Shown here: piece after piece, positions 31,001 through 39,449 of the stretch | How positions within the stretch are numbered: position 1 is the first letter of the stretch | How the letters are laid out: each line of letters starts with the position of its first letter | From: Synechocystis sp. LKSZ1 | GTDB taxonomy: Bacteria > Cyanobacteriota > Cyanobacteriia > Cyanobacteriales > Microcystaceae | NCBI RefSeq assembly: GCF_040436315.1 | Contig: NZ_AP031572.1 | Span: 310,001-374,000, forward strand | DNA length: 64,000 nucleotides | Direction of reading: 5' to 3' | Position numbers and translations under genes: made by a program | Notes under the pieces: model-generated | Databases searched by the model: none | The model's input: only the letters and a program-made list of their open reading frames with translations | Told to the model about the DNA's origin: nothing

Positions 31001-31004
31001 GTAA
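25056..31004 (+). CDS. Trifunctional Ser/Thr kinase-ATPase-sensor histidine kinase
   Basis: A 1982-residue signalling protein of a type common in filamentous cyanobacteria. Order: eukaryotic-type Ser/Thr kinase (about 1-265; catalytic loop HKDINPGN near 130 and DFG-like D151); AAA/STAND ATPase (Walker A GYAGIGKS 347-354); long helical, TPR-like region (about 700-1300); GAF (about 1345-1500); two PAS domains (about 1505-1640 and 1664-1785) joined by a coiled coil; a NarL-type histidine kinase with phospho-accepting His about 1793 (REIHDTLAQ); and an ATPase domain with N box near 1904 and DDGKGF near 1931. The response regulator gene follows after 3 bp. The signal is unknown. The catalytic loop has HKD instead of HRD. 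Confidence 0.9.
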   Translation: MITLPGIAIQSKIYESSASVVYRGIRDDGREIVVKMLKQDYPSPQELIRYRQEYDIIRSLDLEGVIKAYSQQNYQRTLVILLEDFGGESLDWWMRSHPETFCPMDLSTFLRLAIEITDILGRIHAAHVIHKDINPGNIVLNLDTGVVKIIDFGIATQFSRTNPTFKSPHILEGTLAYLSPEQTGRMNRSLDYRTDFYSLGATFYELLTGQVPFPTTNILELIHCHIAKQPVPPHELNTTVPRTISDIVMKLMAKNAEDRYQGAWGIKADLERCAHELESSDRIDSFQLGLHDVSNQFQIPQKLYGREAEIATLLAVFERVVGGDSEIRGGEESDNISASSKMMLVSGYAGIGKSALVKELYKPITAKSGYFITGKFDQFQRNIPYRAITDALQKLVQQLLSEPDEQVKQWRSLLQTALGSNGQLIVDVIPEVELIIGKQLPVQEVGATEAQNRFNRVFQQFIRVFCSKDRPLAIFLDDLQWVDSATLKLIELIMLDEQIQSLFLIGAYRDNEVNPTQPLMLTLERLRKQGAVLQEIALAPLTLKPVSQLLAETLYQNSATVRSLAELVLRKTEGNPFFVNEFMRFIHSENLLSFDAENLSWQWNIDQIQAQDITDNVVELMLLKLKKLPEATQQMLCLAACVGAEFNLETLAIVCEQSLKSISLDLLVAVQVGLIQPLSELDENLLVQKYKFLHDRVQQAAYALIDEAQKQVVHLQIGRNLLKKTLPERLSERLFEIVDHLNHGIELVTDQVERDAIAQLNLLAGQKAKGAIAYSTARNYLAMGRQWLEAATWYTSYQLTLALYVETTEIAFLCGNFEDVERWAEIVLQHVRTVLDGIKVYRVKIQADIAQNHPLQAVDTGLQILQQLGISFPKQSSLPDICTELDIITSLLNKKTIEDLSRLPNMTEPEKLAAMQILSDITITAKYAAPNLLLLITSKQVNLSILYGNASVSPFSYTIFGLILCGLVGDIESGYQFGRLALRLLSRPNTHSLKARTLFMAYEHVLHWKEHIKESLEPLLEIYQIGLETGDLEFAAYCAHCYCFQLYVVGKELAEVEYTMKTYNAAISRIKQKTALTWNQTFQQAIANLMGYSVNPIRLIGRFYNEEDELPKHKVANDGTAIFDAYFNKLYLCYLFSEYAQAIENSDVAEPYFIPIMGTPLGPLYYFYDALARLAIYPGSSTEVQAEIQKKVTARQEKMKRWADYAPMNYLHKYHLVEAEKARVLGQLFEAEEFYEQAIQGAKDNEYLQEEALAYELAAKFYLDRGRSKFAQTYMKEAHYCYERWGATAKVKDLETRYPQFFPLSSGVNAPSIRSTAGTTPNTSQVAFDLATVLKASQAISSEIELDQLLRSLMGILIENAGAQTGCLILENAGTWTIEASCELNDGEHICAEQVLQSLPMTDHLPESIIQYAIRTHETVLLNDAAREGNFIHDPYIQRNQIQSILCLPLLNQSKLVGVLYLENQLTTGAFTPERSQVLNLLLTQAAISIENARIYSKLQKSKSQLTQFLEAIPVGVAVVDKLGHPYYFNQRATQLLAKDIDPSLTLDDLTEVYQAYLAGTNQKYPTERMPIIRALTGEHTTVDDIEIHRNNAIIPIEAWGTPVFDEQGNVIYAIAAFQDITERKQAEHLLANYNRTLEQEVAERTAALQQSEAELSAREQELRLITDALPVGIGYIDAKQRHRFVNRTYEIWRNCSRDEILGKSIRELVDHTSYQIIEPYINQALRGETTTFEAEMPLPAGKKYLSVTLIPDFDANAQVIGFYALNTDISDRKRAEKTSILEERNRMAREIHDTLAQAFTGILLHIGAATEQVTKNPEKAQAHMETIDELARTGLAEARRSVTTLRPKLLEEGDLYRALNHLTAQMNSSTNTHITCEIIGVIYALSPDVENNLLRIGQEALTNAIKYAHATTIHVELVYEESQCLLQIKDDGKGFEVDQVYPTKGFGLLGMSERVEQIGGELIIRSQPDRGTEIIVIVNRE

Positions 31005-31007
31005 GTC

Positions 31008-31637
31008 ATGAGCCAAACAGCAGTTATTCGGTGTCTGATTGTGGACGATCATGCCATTGTACAACAAGGATTAGAAGCGATCATCAATGAAGAAACAGAT
31101 ATGATTGTGATTGGTCGTGCCAAAGACGGTATTGAAGCAATCCAGTTGTTCCGCCAAGCGCAACCTGACGTAACCTTAATGGACTTACGGATGCCCCAAA
31201 TGGGAGGAGTGGAAGCGATTACTGCGATTTGTGCTGAATTTAACACGGCTCGCATCATTGTATTGACGACATATGACGGAGATGAAGATATTTATCGGGG
31301 GTTACGAGCAGGTTCAAAGGGTTATCTGCTCAAAGACTGTAAGCCCAACGAACTGCGAACTGCTATTCGCACCGTTCACGATGGGCAGCAGTATATTCCA
31401 CCTCATGTTGGCGCTAAGTTAGCCCAGCGAATGACCAATCCAGAGTTGACCGCTCGCGAATTAGAAGTGCTGCGGTTGGTGGCACAGGGGATGAACAATC
31501 TGGAAATCGGTACTGCCTTAAGTATTACGGAAAGTACTGTCAAATCGAATATCAACCGCATTTTAAGCAAGTTGGGAGCTAAAGATCGCACGCAAGCAAC
31601 CATTATTGCCTTAAAACGAGGGATTGCCAGCCTATAA
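31008..31637 (+). CDS. NarL/LuxR-type response regulator
   Basis: A 209-residue transcription factor: receiver domain at about 1-125 with acidic VDDH, phospho-acceptor Asp in TLMDLRMP and Lys in LLKD; LuxR-type helix-turn-helix at about 145-205 (LTARELEVLRLVAQGMNN.EIG.AL.ITE.TVKSNI). It starts 3 bp after the kinase stop, and the kinase has the matching HisKA_3 type, so the two are almost surely a cognate pair. Likely targets are the enzyme genes that follow on the same strand (inference from layout). Confidence 0.92.
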   Translation: MSQTAVIRCLIVDDHAIVQQGLEAIINEETDMIVIGRAKDGIEAIQLFRQAQPDVTLMDLRMPQMGGVEAITAICAEFNTARIIVLTTYDGDEDIYRGLRAGSKGYLLKDCKPNELRTAIRTVHDGQQYIPPHVGAKLAQRMTNPELTARELEVLRLVAQGMNNLEIGTALSITESTVKSNINRILSKLGAKDRTQATIIALKRGIASL

Positions 31638-31961
31638 GAATGTTTTATGAACTTAAGTATGATATAAACCCAATACCTAAGTTTACCTAATAATTGATCG
31701 ATTTGTTGATTCAAGTATAGCCCCTGAATTGACGACAGATTTAAGTTAGTCTCCTAAACTAAGGACATCAAAATAATTGTAGGAGTAAGAAAAATATTTC
31801 CCAGTGTTACTTGCACGGTGAATGCTCTTTCCTCTAAAGGTTAAGTATAAGGCCCGATATTTCTGACGAAGCATCGGGCGATCGAAACCATTTAAATTTC
31901 CTGATTCCTAGTCCAAAAATAGTTCTACACAGTTTCATCAACTTACCTTTGGCAGCTATAA
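31638..31961. other. Intergenic region between regulator and MOSC gene
   Basis: 324 bp with no gene. A stem GCCCGAT (31852-31858) / ATCGGGC (31873-31879) with a 14-base loop is present but lacks a T run. It could be a weak terminator for the regulator pair or an operator before the enzyme genes. Confidence 0.35.
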
Positions 31962-32600
31962 ATGAAACTCATCTCTGTCAATATCGGACTTCCTCGTGAA
32001 GTGCTCTGGAAAGGAAGACTAGTGAAAACTGGAATTTTCAAGGAGCCTATCAGCGGGCGGGTAATGGTGCGATCGCTCAATTTAGATGGTGATGGACAAG
32101 CCGATCTAACCGTTCATGGCGGATTGGAGAAAGCAGTATATGTCTATCCGTTTGAGCATTACGATTACTGGCGACGTGAATTACCTGACACAGAGTTGAC
32201 TCTGGGCAACTTTGGTGAAAATTTCACTACCACTGGGATAAAAGAAGAGGAATTGAATATTGGCGATCGCTTTCAGGTCGGTACTCTCAAACTAATGGTG
32301 ACGCAACCGCGACTGCCTTGCTACAAACTAGGGATTCGGTTTGGGCGAGCGGATATGGTGAAACGCTTTCTCGCCAGTCGTCGAACCGGATTTTACTTCT
32401 CCGTTTTGCAAGAGGGCGAAGTCGGAACTGGAGACACCCTAGAGTTGGTGAGCCGAGATGAGAACCATATTACGGTTGCCGACATCACTCAACTTTATAC
32501 CCACGAGCAGAACAATCCAGAGTTAATTCACCGTGCTGCTCAATTAGAAGCATTACCCGCAAGTTGGCGCAACTACTTTCAACAACAGAGCCGTCGTTAG
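31962..32600 (+). CDS. MOSC domain protein
   Basis: A 212-residue protein of the YiiM-like MOSC family, the C-terminal sulfur-carrier domain of molybdenum cofactor sulfurases. The family GFGENFTT-like segment (LGNFGENFTTTGI), HGG in LTVHGGLEKAVY and the conserved Cys in QPRLPCYKLGIRF are visible. YiiM-type proteins reduce N-hydroxylated base analogues and similar toxic compounds with Moco. It opens the run of enzyme genes on the island, 37 bp before the next one. Confidence 0.85.
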   Translation: MKLISVNIGLPREVLWKGRLVKTGIFKEPISGRVMVRSLNLDGDGQADLTVHGGLEKAVYVYPFEHYDYWRRELPDTELTLGNFGENFTTTGIKEEELNIGDRFQVGTLKLMVTQPRLPCYKLGIRFGRADMVKRFLASRRTGFYFSVLQEGEVGTGDTLELVSRDENHITVADITQLYTHEQNNPELIHRAAQLEALPASWRNYFQQQSRR

Positions 32601-32637
32601 GCTTTGAAATCACAACAAGTTCATAAGGAGCAATCTC

Positions 32638-33510
32638 ATGACCGCATTTCGTACTGTCTCGGTCGATGGTTTAGATATTTTTTACCGCGAAGCTGGTTCC
32701 CGCAGTAATCCCACGATTCTGCTATTGCATGGTTTTCCGACCTCTTCTCACATGTTCCGTAACCTGATTTCTGCACTTGCGGATCGCTTCCACCTAGTTG
32801 CACCTGACTATCCAGGATACGGTAACAGTTCGACACCAAGCGTGAATGAGTTTGACTACACGTTCGATCGCCTAGCTGAGATTGTGGAGAAATTCATCGC
32901 CGCGATCGATCTCAAGAAATACAGCCTTTACGTGATGGATTATGGTGCACCTATTGGCTACCGCATTGCCGCTAGATATCCAGAGCGTGTGCAATCTCTG
33001 ATTGTTCAGAATGGCAATGCTTATGAGGAAGGTTTGCGGGAGTTTTGGGAGCCGATCAAAGCTTACTGGCAAGAGCGATCGCCTGAGAATGCGGAAAAGC
33101 TCAAATACCTTTTCACGCTAGAAGCAACGAAGTGGCAATATACCAATGGTGTTCGTAATCTGGAAGCAATCAGCCCTGATACCTGGACTATCGATCAACA
33201 TTTTCTCGATCGCTCTGGAAACGAAGAGATTCAACTGGCGCTGTTTTATAGCTATGGCAGCAATCCACCACTCTATCCCCAATGGCAAGAGTATTTCCGC
33301 AAGTATCAACCACCAACCCTGATTGTGTGGGGTAAGAACGACTACATCTTCCCTGCTGATGGTGCTTATCCCTATCAGCGCGACTTGAAAGATGTCGATT
33401 TCCATTTACTCGATACAGGCCATTTTGCGCTGGAGGAAGAGGGAGAGGCGATCGCCGAGCATATTCGACAATTTATGACCACTCGTATTACAGAACGCAT
33501 GAATGTGTAG
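32638..33510 (+). CDS. Alpha/beta hydrolase, haloalkane dehalogenase/epoxide hydrolase type
   Basis: A 290-residue hydrolase. HGFP (oxyanion motif) lies near residue 31 and the nucleophile is Asp about 101 in YVMDYGAP, as in haloalkane dehalogenases and epoxide hydrolases rather than the Ser of esterases. The catalytic His is about 262 in DTGHFALEE. The real substrate cannot be read from sequence; halogenated or epoxidised small molecules are likely. A ribosome site AAGGAG precedes ATG 32638. Confidence 0.82.
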   Translation: MTAFRTVSVDGLDIFYREAGSRSNPTILLLHGFPTSSHMFRNLISALADRFHLVAPDYPGYGNSSTPSVNEFDYTFDRLAEIVEKFIAAIDLKKYSLYVMDYGAPIGYRIAARYPERVQSLIVQNGNAYEEGLREFWEPIKAYWQERSPENAEKLKYLFTLEATKWQYTNGVRNLEAISPDTWTIDQHFLDRSGNEEIQLALFYSYGSNPPLYPQWQEYFRKYQPPTLIVWGKNDYIFPADGAYPYQRDLKDVDFHLLDTGHFALEEEGEAIAEHIRQFMTTRITERMNV

Positions 33511-33560
33511 AAGCAATAAGGCGAACTCTAGCTGAGTCAATCAATTACAGGGATTAGAAG

Positions 33561-34559
33561 ATGGAGAAATTATTAAAGATGCAGGCGCTAATTGTAGATG
33601 ATTTTCAAACTGCAACATTTCGTGCTGCTGAAATTCCGCGACCGGAACCTACTGCCAACCAGGTTCTCGTGCGAATCAAGGCGAGTGGTGTGAACCCGCT
33701 CGACAGCAAAATTCGCACAGGTAAAGCACCTCATGCTAAACCTGCTCTGCCTGCTGTACTGGGAACTGATCTAGCTGGAATCATTGAAGCAGTTGGACAG
33801 GATGTGACCACCTTCAAAGTCGGGGATGAGGTTTATGGACTGACGGGTGGAGTTGGTGGACTTCAAGGTTCACTGGCTGAATTTGCTGCCGTTGATCCTG
33901 ATCTGTTGGCAAAAAAGCCGACTAACTTCAGTATGCGTGAAGCTGCTGCCTTACCTCTGGTATTTTTGACTGCCTGGGAAGGGTTGGTCGATCGGGCTAA
34001 TGTGCGCGATGGTCAGAAGGTTCTTGTACTCGGTGGCTCCGGCGGTGTAGGGCATGTCGCTGTGCAAATTGCTAAAGCACGTGGGGCTAAAGTCTTTGCA
34101 ACTGCCTCGACTGCCAAACACGACATGGTGCAACAACTCGGTGCTATGCCAATCGACTACCGCACCACCTCGATCGAGCAGATCGTGCAGACATTTACGG
34201 ATGGTCGAGGCTTTGATGTGGTCTACGACACGGTTGGGGGTTCCACTTTAGATGATGCATTCAAGGCAGTCTGCAATTACGGTCACGTCGTCAGTAGCTA
34301 CGGTTGGGGGCAGCATAGCTTGATGCCCCTCTCACGGAAATCTGCGACCTATTCGGGTGTGTTCGTCCTTCTGCCTCTATTGACGGGTGAGGGGCGGGTT
34401 CATCATGGTGAGATTTTGCGTCAGGCAACGCGCTTGGCAGAAGCGAATCAATTGCGTCCAGTGGTTGACCCCCGCCATTTCAGTTTAGATACTGCCTTGT
34501 CTGCCCATGAAGCTGTGGAGCAAGGCACGGCTGTCAGTAAAATCGTGGTCGATTTATAG
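33561..34559 (+). CDS. MDR-family NAD(P)H:quinone oxidoreductase/zinc-less alcohol dehydrogenase
   Basis: A medium-chain dehydrogenase/reductase of 332 residues with a GroES-like N-terminal part (VLVRIKASGVNPLDSKIR, LGTDLAGIIEAVG) and a Rossmann domain with GGSGGVGHVAVQIA. The usual zinc ligands of alcohol dehydrogenases are not seen, which points to the quinone-oxidoreductase branch that reduces quinones and reactive enals with NADPH. ATG 33579 is a second possible start. It lies 50 bp after the hydrolase. Confidence 0.82.
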   Translation: MEKLLKMQALIVDDFQTATFRAAEIPRPEPTANQVLVRIKASGVNPLDSKIRTGKAPHAKPALPAVLGTDLAGIIEAVGQDVTTFKVGDEVYGLTGGVGGLQGSLAEFAAVDPDLLAKKPTNFSMREAAALPLVFLTAWEGLVDRANVRDGQKVLVLGGSGGVGHVAVQIAKARGAKVFATASTAKHDMVQQLGAMPIDYRTTSIEQIVQTFTDGRGFDVVYDTVGGSTLDDAFKAVCNYGHVVSSYGWGQHSLMPLSRKSATYSGVFVLLPLLTGEGRVHHGEILRQATRLAEANQLRPVVDPRHFSLDTALSAHEAVEQGTAVSKIVVDL

Positions 34560-34631
34560 CCAGTGCTGTCAAGTTAATCGATTGACAGTGTTATTCAACA
34601 GATTGTTTACCATTCATCAAAGGAGAATGTC

Positions 34632-35630
34632 ATGGTTGCTCAAGTGAACTCGCCAGCAGCAGAGATTTTGGAAGTTGCCAATGATCCGCGTCTTTCCAGA
34701 GAAACGAAGGCATTTTTAAAGGTATTGAATTCAGGCGATGGTCCGCCGCTAGAGACCCTGCCGCCCCTTGAAGCGCGTCAGGTACTTGTGGATGCCCAGG
34801 CTTCGGTTAACGTCGATCTTTCAGGCATTGAAGAGTCTGAAAAGACCATTACCGCTGACGGGTATTCGATCGCGCTCAACATCGTGCGACCAGAAGGTGC
34901 TAAAGGCATATTGCCTGTGTTTATCTTTATCCATGGAGGCGGTTGGGTGCTGGGCGATTACCCAACCCACAAACGTATGGTGCGCGATCTCGTGGTGCTT
35001 TCAGGTTTTGCGGCTGTCTTTGTCAACTACACGCGCACCCCAGATGCTCAGTATCCTCAGGCTGTCAATGAGATTTATGCCGCTACCAAATGGGTTGCCG
35101 AACATGGTGAAGAGATTGGTGTCGATGGCAAAAATCTGGCTGTCGTCGGCAACAGCGTGGGCGGGAACATGACGGCTGTCACCACATTGATGGCAAAAGC
35201 GAAGGGAGGACCACAGATTAAGTTGCAAATCATGATGTGGCCAATCGTAGACGCTAATTTTGAAACAGAGTCTTATCATCAATTTGGCGAGAAACGGTTC
35301 CTAACCACACCTTTGATGAAGTGGATGTATGATCTGTATACGACTGATATGGGAAAACGCAAAGAGATCTATGCCTCTCCGCTACAGGCTACGATTGAGC
35401 AACTGAAAGGATTGCCTCCAGCGCTGATTCAGGTCGCAGAAAGCGATATCCTGCGCGATGAAGGCGAAGCCTATGGACGCAAGCTCGATGAAGCAGGTGT
35501 AAAGGTGACAACCGTGCGTTACAACGGCATGATTCATGATTTTGGGCTATTGAATGGGTTAGCCGAGGTTCCGGCAGTGCGTTCGTTGTTCGTTCATGCT
35601 GCCGCAGAATTGAAAAAATATCTGCAATAG
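34632..35630 (+). CDS. Alpha/beta hydrolase of the hormone-sensitive-lipase family
   Basis: A 332-residue esterase-type protein. The HGGGW oxyanion motif starts at His about 101, the nucleophile is Ser about 175 in GNSVGG, the acid is in ESDILRDEG and the His in IHDFG. The N-terminal cap is short. It is probably a carboxylesterase for small esters, soluble in the cytoplasm. It is preceded by AAAGGAG and lies 72 bp after the oxidoreductase. Confidence 0.85.
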   Translation: MVAQVNSPAAEILEVANDPRLSRETKAFLKVLNSGDGPPLETLPPLEARQVLVDAQASVNVDLSGIEESEKTITADGYSIALNIVRPEGAKGILPVFIFIHGGGWVLGDYPTHKRMVRDLVVLSGFAAVFVNYTRTPDAQYPQAVNEIYAATKWVAEHGEEIGVDGKNLAVVGNSVGGNMTAVTTLMAKAKGGPQIKLQIMMWPIVDANFETESYHQFGEKRFLTTPLMKWMYDLYTTDMGKRKEIYASPLQATIEQLKGLPPALIQVAESDILRDEGEAYGRKLDEAGVKVTTVRYNGMIHDFGLLNGLAEVPAVRSLFVHAAAELKKYLQ

Positions 35631-35858
35631 GAAGTGATCGTTCTTTTGTCCGCCAGTTGCAATAAAAATCCTCGTTTTTGTTGGGTTTTGGCGATATCGG
35701 ACTTGAGTCCGCTCTGACTTATCCAATCCTTGTTGGGTAAGTTGGAGATCGACTCCACAGTCGGTATTTAAAGATACGAGCAGGGAGATTGAGAAAGTTT
35801 AATGCATTGGCACTAGAACGATGAAAATCACAAACATCAACAGACACGGAGAAAAGCC

Positions 35859-36506
35859 ATGAACATAAACAGAAGTGACACTGCAGTCGTCGTCATCGAT
35901 CCACAAAACGATGTCTTGAGTGAAAAAGGTGTTTCCTGGGATTTAGTAGGTGACAGTGTCAAGAATAATAAGACTGTCGAGAATATTGAGCGCATCTTTA
36001 AAGCTGCAAAGCAGAAAGAATTTGAGGTTTTCATCTCTCCTCACTATTACTACCCTGCTGACTATACCTGGAAATTTGCTGGAACCCTTGAGCAGATGAT
36101 GCTTGGGATTAAGGAGTTTGCACGCAGTGGGCCATTAAGCCTCGACGGTTTCTTGGGATCGGGTGCGGATTGGCTCGATCGCTACAAGCCCTTTATTGAA
36201 GATGGCAAGACGATCGTGGTCAGCCCCCACAAAGTCTATGGACCGCAGAGTAACGACCTCGTTTTGCAACTGCGTAAGCGCAACCTCAGCAAAGTTATTC
36301 TGCTCGGAATGCTGGCAAATCTCTGCGTTGAAGCTCACCTGCGCGATTTGATCGAGAAAGGATTTGAGGTATTCGTCGTCAAGGATGCAACGGCTGCCCC
36401 TCACCATCCAGAGTTAGGCGACGGCTACAAGTCGGCATTGATTAACTTTGGGTATATCGCCAACGCAGTTTTATCCACAGACGAGACTGTAGAAGCAATG
36501 AAGTAG
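35859..36506 (+). CDS. Isochorismatase-family cysteine hydrolase
   Basis: A 215-residue hydrolase with the family Asp-Lys-Cys triad: Asp in VVVIDPQNDVL near residue 13, Lys in the VVSPHKVYG segment and Cys about 156 in LGMLANLCVEAH. The family includes isochorismatases, nicotinamidases and other amide or ester hydrolases; the substrate is unknown. It is on the same strand as its neighbours, 228 bp after the esterase. Confidence 0.82.
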   Translation: MNINRSDTAVVVIDPQNDVLSEKGVSWDLVGDSVKNNKTVENIERIFKAAKQKEFEVFISPHYYYPADYTWKFAGTLEQMMLGIKEFARSGPLSLDGFLGSGADWLDRYKPFIEDGKTIVVSPHKVYGPQSNDLVLQLRKRNLSKVILLGMLANLCVEAHLRDLIEKGFEVFVVKDATAAPHHPELGDGYKSALINFGYIANAVLSTDETVEAMK

Positions 36507-36535
36507 CGTGATTCGCTTCAGTTCAAACATTCGCG

Positions 36536-36609
36536 ATCTTTTTGCCCAAGACGTGTCGGCAGCAGAGTCAAAGATGATGGCAGCAAATGCCGCTGTGAGA
36601 CAGTCCTAA
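36536..36609 (+). pseudogene. Short remnant of an alpha/beta hydrolase
   Basis: The frame reads NIRDLFAQDVSAAESKMMAA and ends in TAA at 36607-36609. It resembles the segment FAADVSIADAKLMAG of the hydrolase at 37683, as if a second related gene had been deleted. It is short, so the call is tentative. Confidence 0.3.
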
Positions 36610-36691
36610 AAAAATTAATCAACGGCATTAGATCGATTTTGACGCTCCATTCTAATACTTACAAACTTGAATTACCCTAGGAGATAGGATC

Positions 36692-37282
36692 TTGACTACT
36701 CAAAATACCAATACAACCAATAAAGTTGATGACAGCCAGCCCTTGCTGCATCAGCATGGACACGAAATTCAGCAGTATGGCACTCTACTCAATTTACCGA
36801 TCGCCCTTAGCCCTAGTGCCCGTAGGGAAAGTGGTGCTTTAGTCAATCAAATTCTGGCAGATAGCATCATTCTCTATCACCTCTATAAAAAACATCACTG
36901 GTTAGTTCGCGGTCACACGTTTTACCAGCTACATCTGTTGCTCGACAAACATGCTAGTGAGCAGATTGAGTTGATTGATGCATTGGGTGAACGAGTACTA
37001 ACACTTGGAGGTGTGGCGATCGCTGACCCGCGCCATGTGGCAGAAGTCACTAAAATTCAGCGTCCTCCCAATGGCGTGGAAGAAGTACCTGTGATGCTGT
37101 CGCGATTGCTAGAAGCCCACGAGTTGATTATTGGGGAATTGAGAGTAGCGATCGATAAAACCGCCGCTAATCAAGATAGCGGTACGAACGATTTGTTGGT
37201 AAGCCAAGCATTACGAATAAATGAGACGCAAGTTTGGTTTCTAGCAGAGCATTTGGTGGATACACCACTGGTACGCAGCTAG
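36692..37282 (+). CDS. Dps-family ferritin-like DNA protection protein
   Basis: A 196-residue Dps-type protein. The helix with KKHHWLVRGHTFYQLHLLLDKHASEQIELIDALGER contains the His and Asp/Glu residues of the inter-subunit ferroxidase site. Dps dodecamers oxidise Fe(II) with hydrogen peroxide and store the iron, protecting DNA. The start is TTG 36692 after a good TAGGAGATAGG ribosome site. It fits the oxidative-stress theme of the island. Confidence 0.88.
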   Translation: MTTQNTNTTNKVDDSQPLLHQHGHEIQQYGTLLNLPIALSPSARRESGALVNQILADSIILYHLYKKHHWLVRGHTFYQLHLLLDKHASEQIELIDALGERVLTLGGVAIADPRHVAEVTKIQRPPNGVEEVPVMLSRLLEAHELIIGELRVAIDKTAANQDSGTNDLLVSQALRINETQVWFLAEHLVDTPLVRS

Positions 37283-37322
37283 CTTCAATCATTCAGGATT
37301 TTTTATTAACAGGAGCGAATTC

Positions 37323-37451
37323 ATGACACAATCTCTCTGGTTACTTGGCACTCGCGTGCGCATTGTTGCCGATCGCACGACAACTGGTGGTCGATACGAT
37401 TTGGTTGAGGGCAATTTCTCTCCGGGCAAGCAAACCCCTCTTCAAAGCTAG
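37323..37451 (+). pseudogene. Truncated cupin protein
   Basis: A 42-codon frame from ATG 37323 reads as the N-terminus of small cupin proteins (LGTRVRIVADRTTTGGRYDL, then NFSPGKQTPL) but stops at TAG where the metal-binding His residues of the barrel should follow. The next 230 bp up to the following gene have no matching continuation. It is probably a broken gene. The good ribosome site AACAGGAG just before it supports a former gene. Confidence 0.55.
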
Positions 37452-37682
37452 TCGCGATCGACAAGCACTTCACTCTACAACTTCAAAGCACTAATTACGA
37501 GGCAGAACATAACAACGAGAAGCGCATGAGCTAATACATCACTATAGAGACACATGACGGACGTTGCTAAACCTACGTGGTACTCCCGGATGTTCTATCA
37601 GCACTAACTATCGTCATCTAGAAAACTTTTGGTGTCAATTTCGCAGCTTAATAATATAAACGAACATACAGGAGATCACAAC

Positions 37683-38504
37683 ATGAACATACTCTCCCGC
37701 AGGAGCGGTATCCATCTGCTTTTGATTGCCGCACTTTCCCTAGGATTCATCCTCGTTACGACCTTAGGAGCTATTATGAACACTGCCAACGCACAAGATA
37801 ACAAGCCCACCATCATTCTCGTCCACGGCGCGTTCGCCGAGTCTTCTAGTTGGAACGGTGTCTTGACCAAGTTGATCGCAAAAGGTTACCCGGTGGTTGC
37901 AGCCGCCAATCCTCTGCGCGGAGTCAAGAGCGATGCAGACTATGTTTCCAGCATCCTTAACAGCATTGAGGGTCCGATCGTGCTGGTCGGGCATTCCTAC
38001 GGAGGCGCAGTGATCACCAATGCTGTCAATGGCAACAAGAACGTGAAGGCGCTGGTCTACGTTGCTGGCTTCGCTCCTGAAGCGGGCGAGACTGCCGTCG
38101 AACTCTCTGGTCGTTACCCAGGCAGCACGCTTGGTCCCACACTTGCGCCTCCAGTCGCACTGCCCGACGGCGGTAAGGATCTCTACATCCAACAGTCTAA
38201 GTTCCACGCACAGTTTGCTGCGGATGTGTCAATCGCAGACGCAAAGCTGATGGCTGGCACCCAGCGACCAATCACGGATGTCGCATTTAACGAGGCATCT
38301 GGCGCGCCTGCATGAAAGTCTACTCCGTCCTGGTTCATCTATGGTAGCCGCGACTTGAATATTCCAGCAGCGTTACACGCTTTCATGGCAAAGCGCGCTA
38401 ACTCGAAGGAAACGATCGCCGTGCCGGGTGCATCTCATGTGGTGATGATTTCCCATGCGGATGCCGTTGCCACGCTCATCGAACACGCCGCAACTACGAA
38501 ATAG
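37683..38504 (+). pseudogene. Exported alpha/beta hydrolase split by an in-frame TGA
   Basis: The N-terminal part has a signal-like segment (about 8-37), HGAF in the oxyanion loop and nucleophile Ser in GHSYGG. The frame stops at TGA 38313-38315, but exactly the same frame continues without further stops to TAG 38502-38504. That part encodes the rest of the fold: KSTPSWFIYGSRDLNIPAAL with the acid and PGASHVVMISHA with the catalytic His. Relatives have Trp at the stop position, so one TGG to TGA change is the likely lesion. Read-through would restore a 273-residue protein. ATG 37683 is preferred to the start at 37629. Confidence 0.8.
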
Positions 38505-38542
38505 AGAAGCATCAACATCATAAATAAAGAGGTATTAACATC

Positions 38543-39292
38543 ATGCTTAAACTAGATAGAAAAATCGCGCTCGTCACAGGTGGCACCAGCGGTATTGGGC
38601 TTGCTACTGCCAAGCAGTTTGTTGCTGAAGGGGCCTATGTCTTCATCACAGGTCGTCGCCAAGCTGAACTAGATGCTGCGGTGGAGGCGATCGGTAAAAA
38701 CGTCACGGGTGTTCAGAGCGATGTCTCCAAGCTGGCAGACCTTGATCGCCTTTTTGCCATAATCAAGCAAGAGCAGGGACACCTCGACGTGGTCTTCGCT
38801 AATGCTGGCGGTGGAGAAATCGCTCCCCTCGGATCGATCACCGAAGAACACTTTGACAAAACGTTTAACACGAACGTTAAAGGGTTACTGTTCACTATAC
38901 AGAAGGCACTGCCACTGTTGCCAGAAGGCGCTTCCATTATCCTGAACGCCTCAATCACTTCAATAAAAGGCACCCCAGCCTTCAGCGTTTACAGCGCCAC
39001 CAAAGCCGCCGTGCGATCGTTTGCCCGTAATTGGACACTCGACCTCAAAGATCGCCAGATCCGAGTCAACGCTATCAGTCCTGGCGTAGTTCCGACTCCT
39101 GGTTACAATCTCTTGGGGTTGAGTGATGAGCAAGTGCAGACATTCGTAGATAGCCAAGCCAGCACCATCCCGCTGGGAAGAGTGGGTACGCCCGATGAAA
39201 TTGCCAAAGCCGTGGTTTTTCTTGCGTCGGACGATAGCAGTTTTGTAAATGGCATCGAGCTATTTGTCGATGGCGGTATGGCACAAATTTGA
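38543..39292 (+). CDS. Short-chain dehydrogenase/reductase
   Basis: A 249-residue classical SDR: cofactor motif TGGTSGIG (about 10-17), NAGGG, catalytic Ser in LNASITS and Tyr-x-x-x-Lys in YSATKAA. The GRRQ pattern after the second strand suggests NADP preference. It ends with the typical FVDGG. Substrate unknown, likely a small carbonyl or alcohol. It lies 38 bp after the broken hydrolase. Confidence 0.88.
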   Translation: MLKLDRKIALVTGGTSGIGLATAKQFVAEGAYVFITGRRQAELDAAVEAIGKNVTGVQSDVSKLADLDRLFAIIKQEQGHLDVVFANAGGGEIAPLGSITEEHFDKTFNTNVKGLLFTIQKALPLLPEGASIILNASITSIKGTPAFSVYSATKAAVRSFARNWTLDLKDRQIRVNAISPGVVPTPGYNLLGLSDEQVQTFVDSQASTIPLGRVGTPDEIAKAVVFLASDDSSFVNGIELFVDGGMAQI

Positions 39293-39449
39293 GGCACCTC
39301 AGGAAAGCGATCGCAAATACCACTGGATACTGGGTCGCCGTCCCGACGATCGTCCTGGATTGTCCGACCTCAATCTTTGAGAAGCTGAAGCAAAAGCATT
39401 TATAGTTTCTCGCAATCACTTAAGTTTTTGTCCTGCAAGGAGTCCAGCT

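Noticed and set aside
31852-31879. Rho-independent terminator after the response regulator
   Set aside because: The 7-bp stem has a 14-base loop and no T run, so it was only mentioned, not called.
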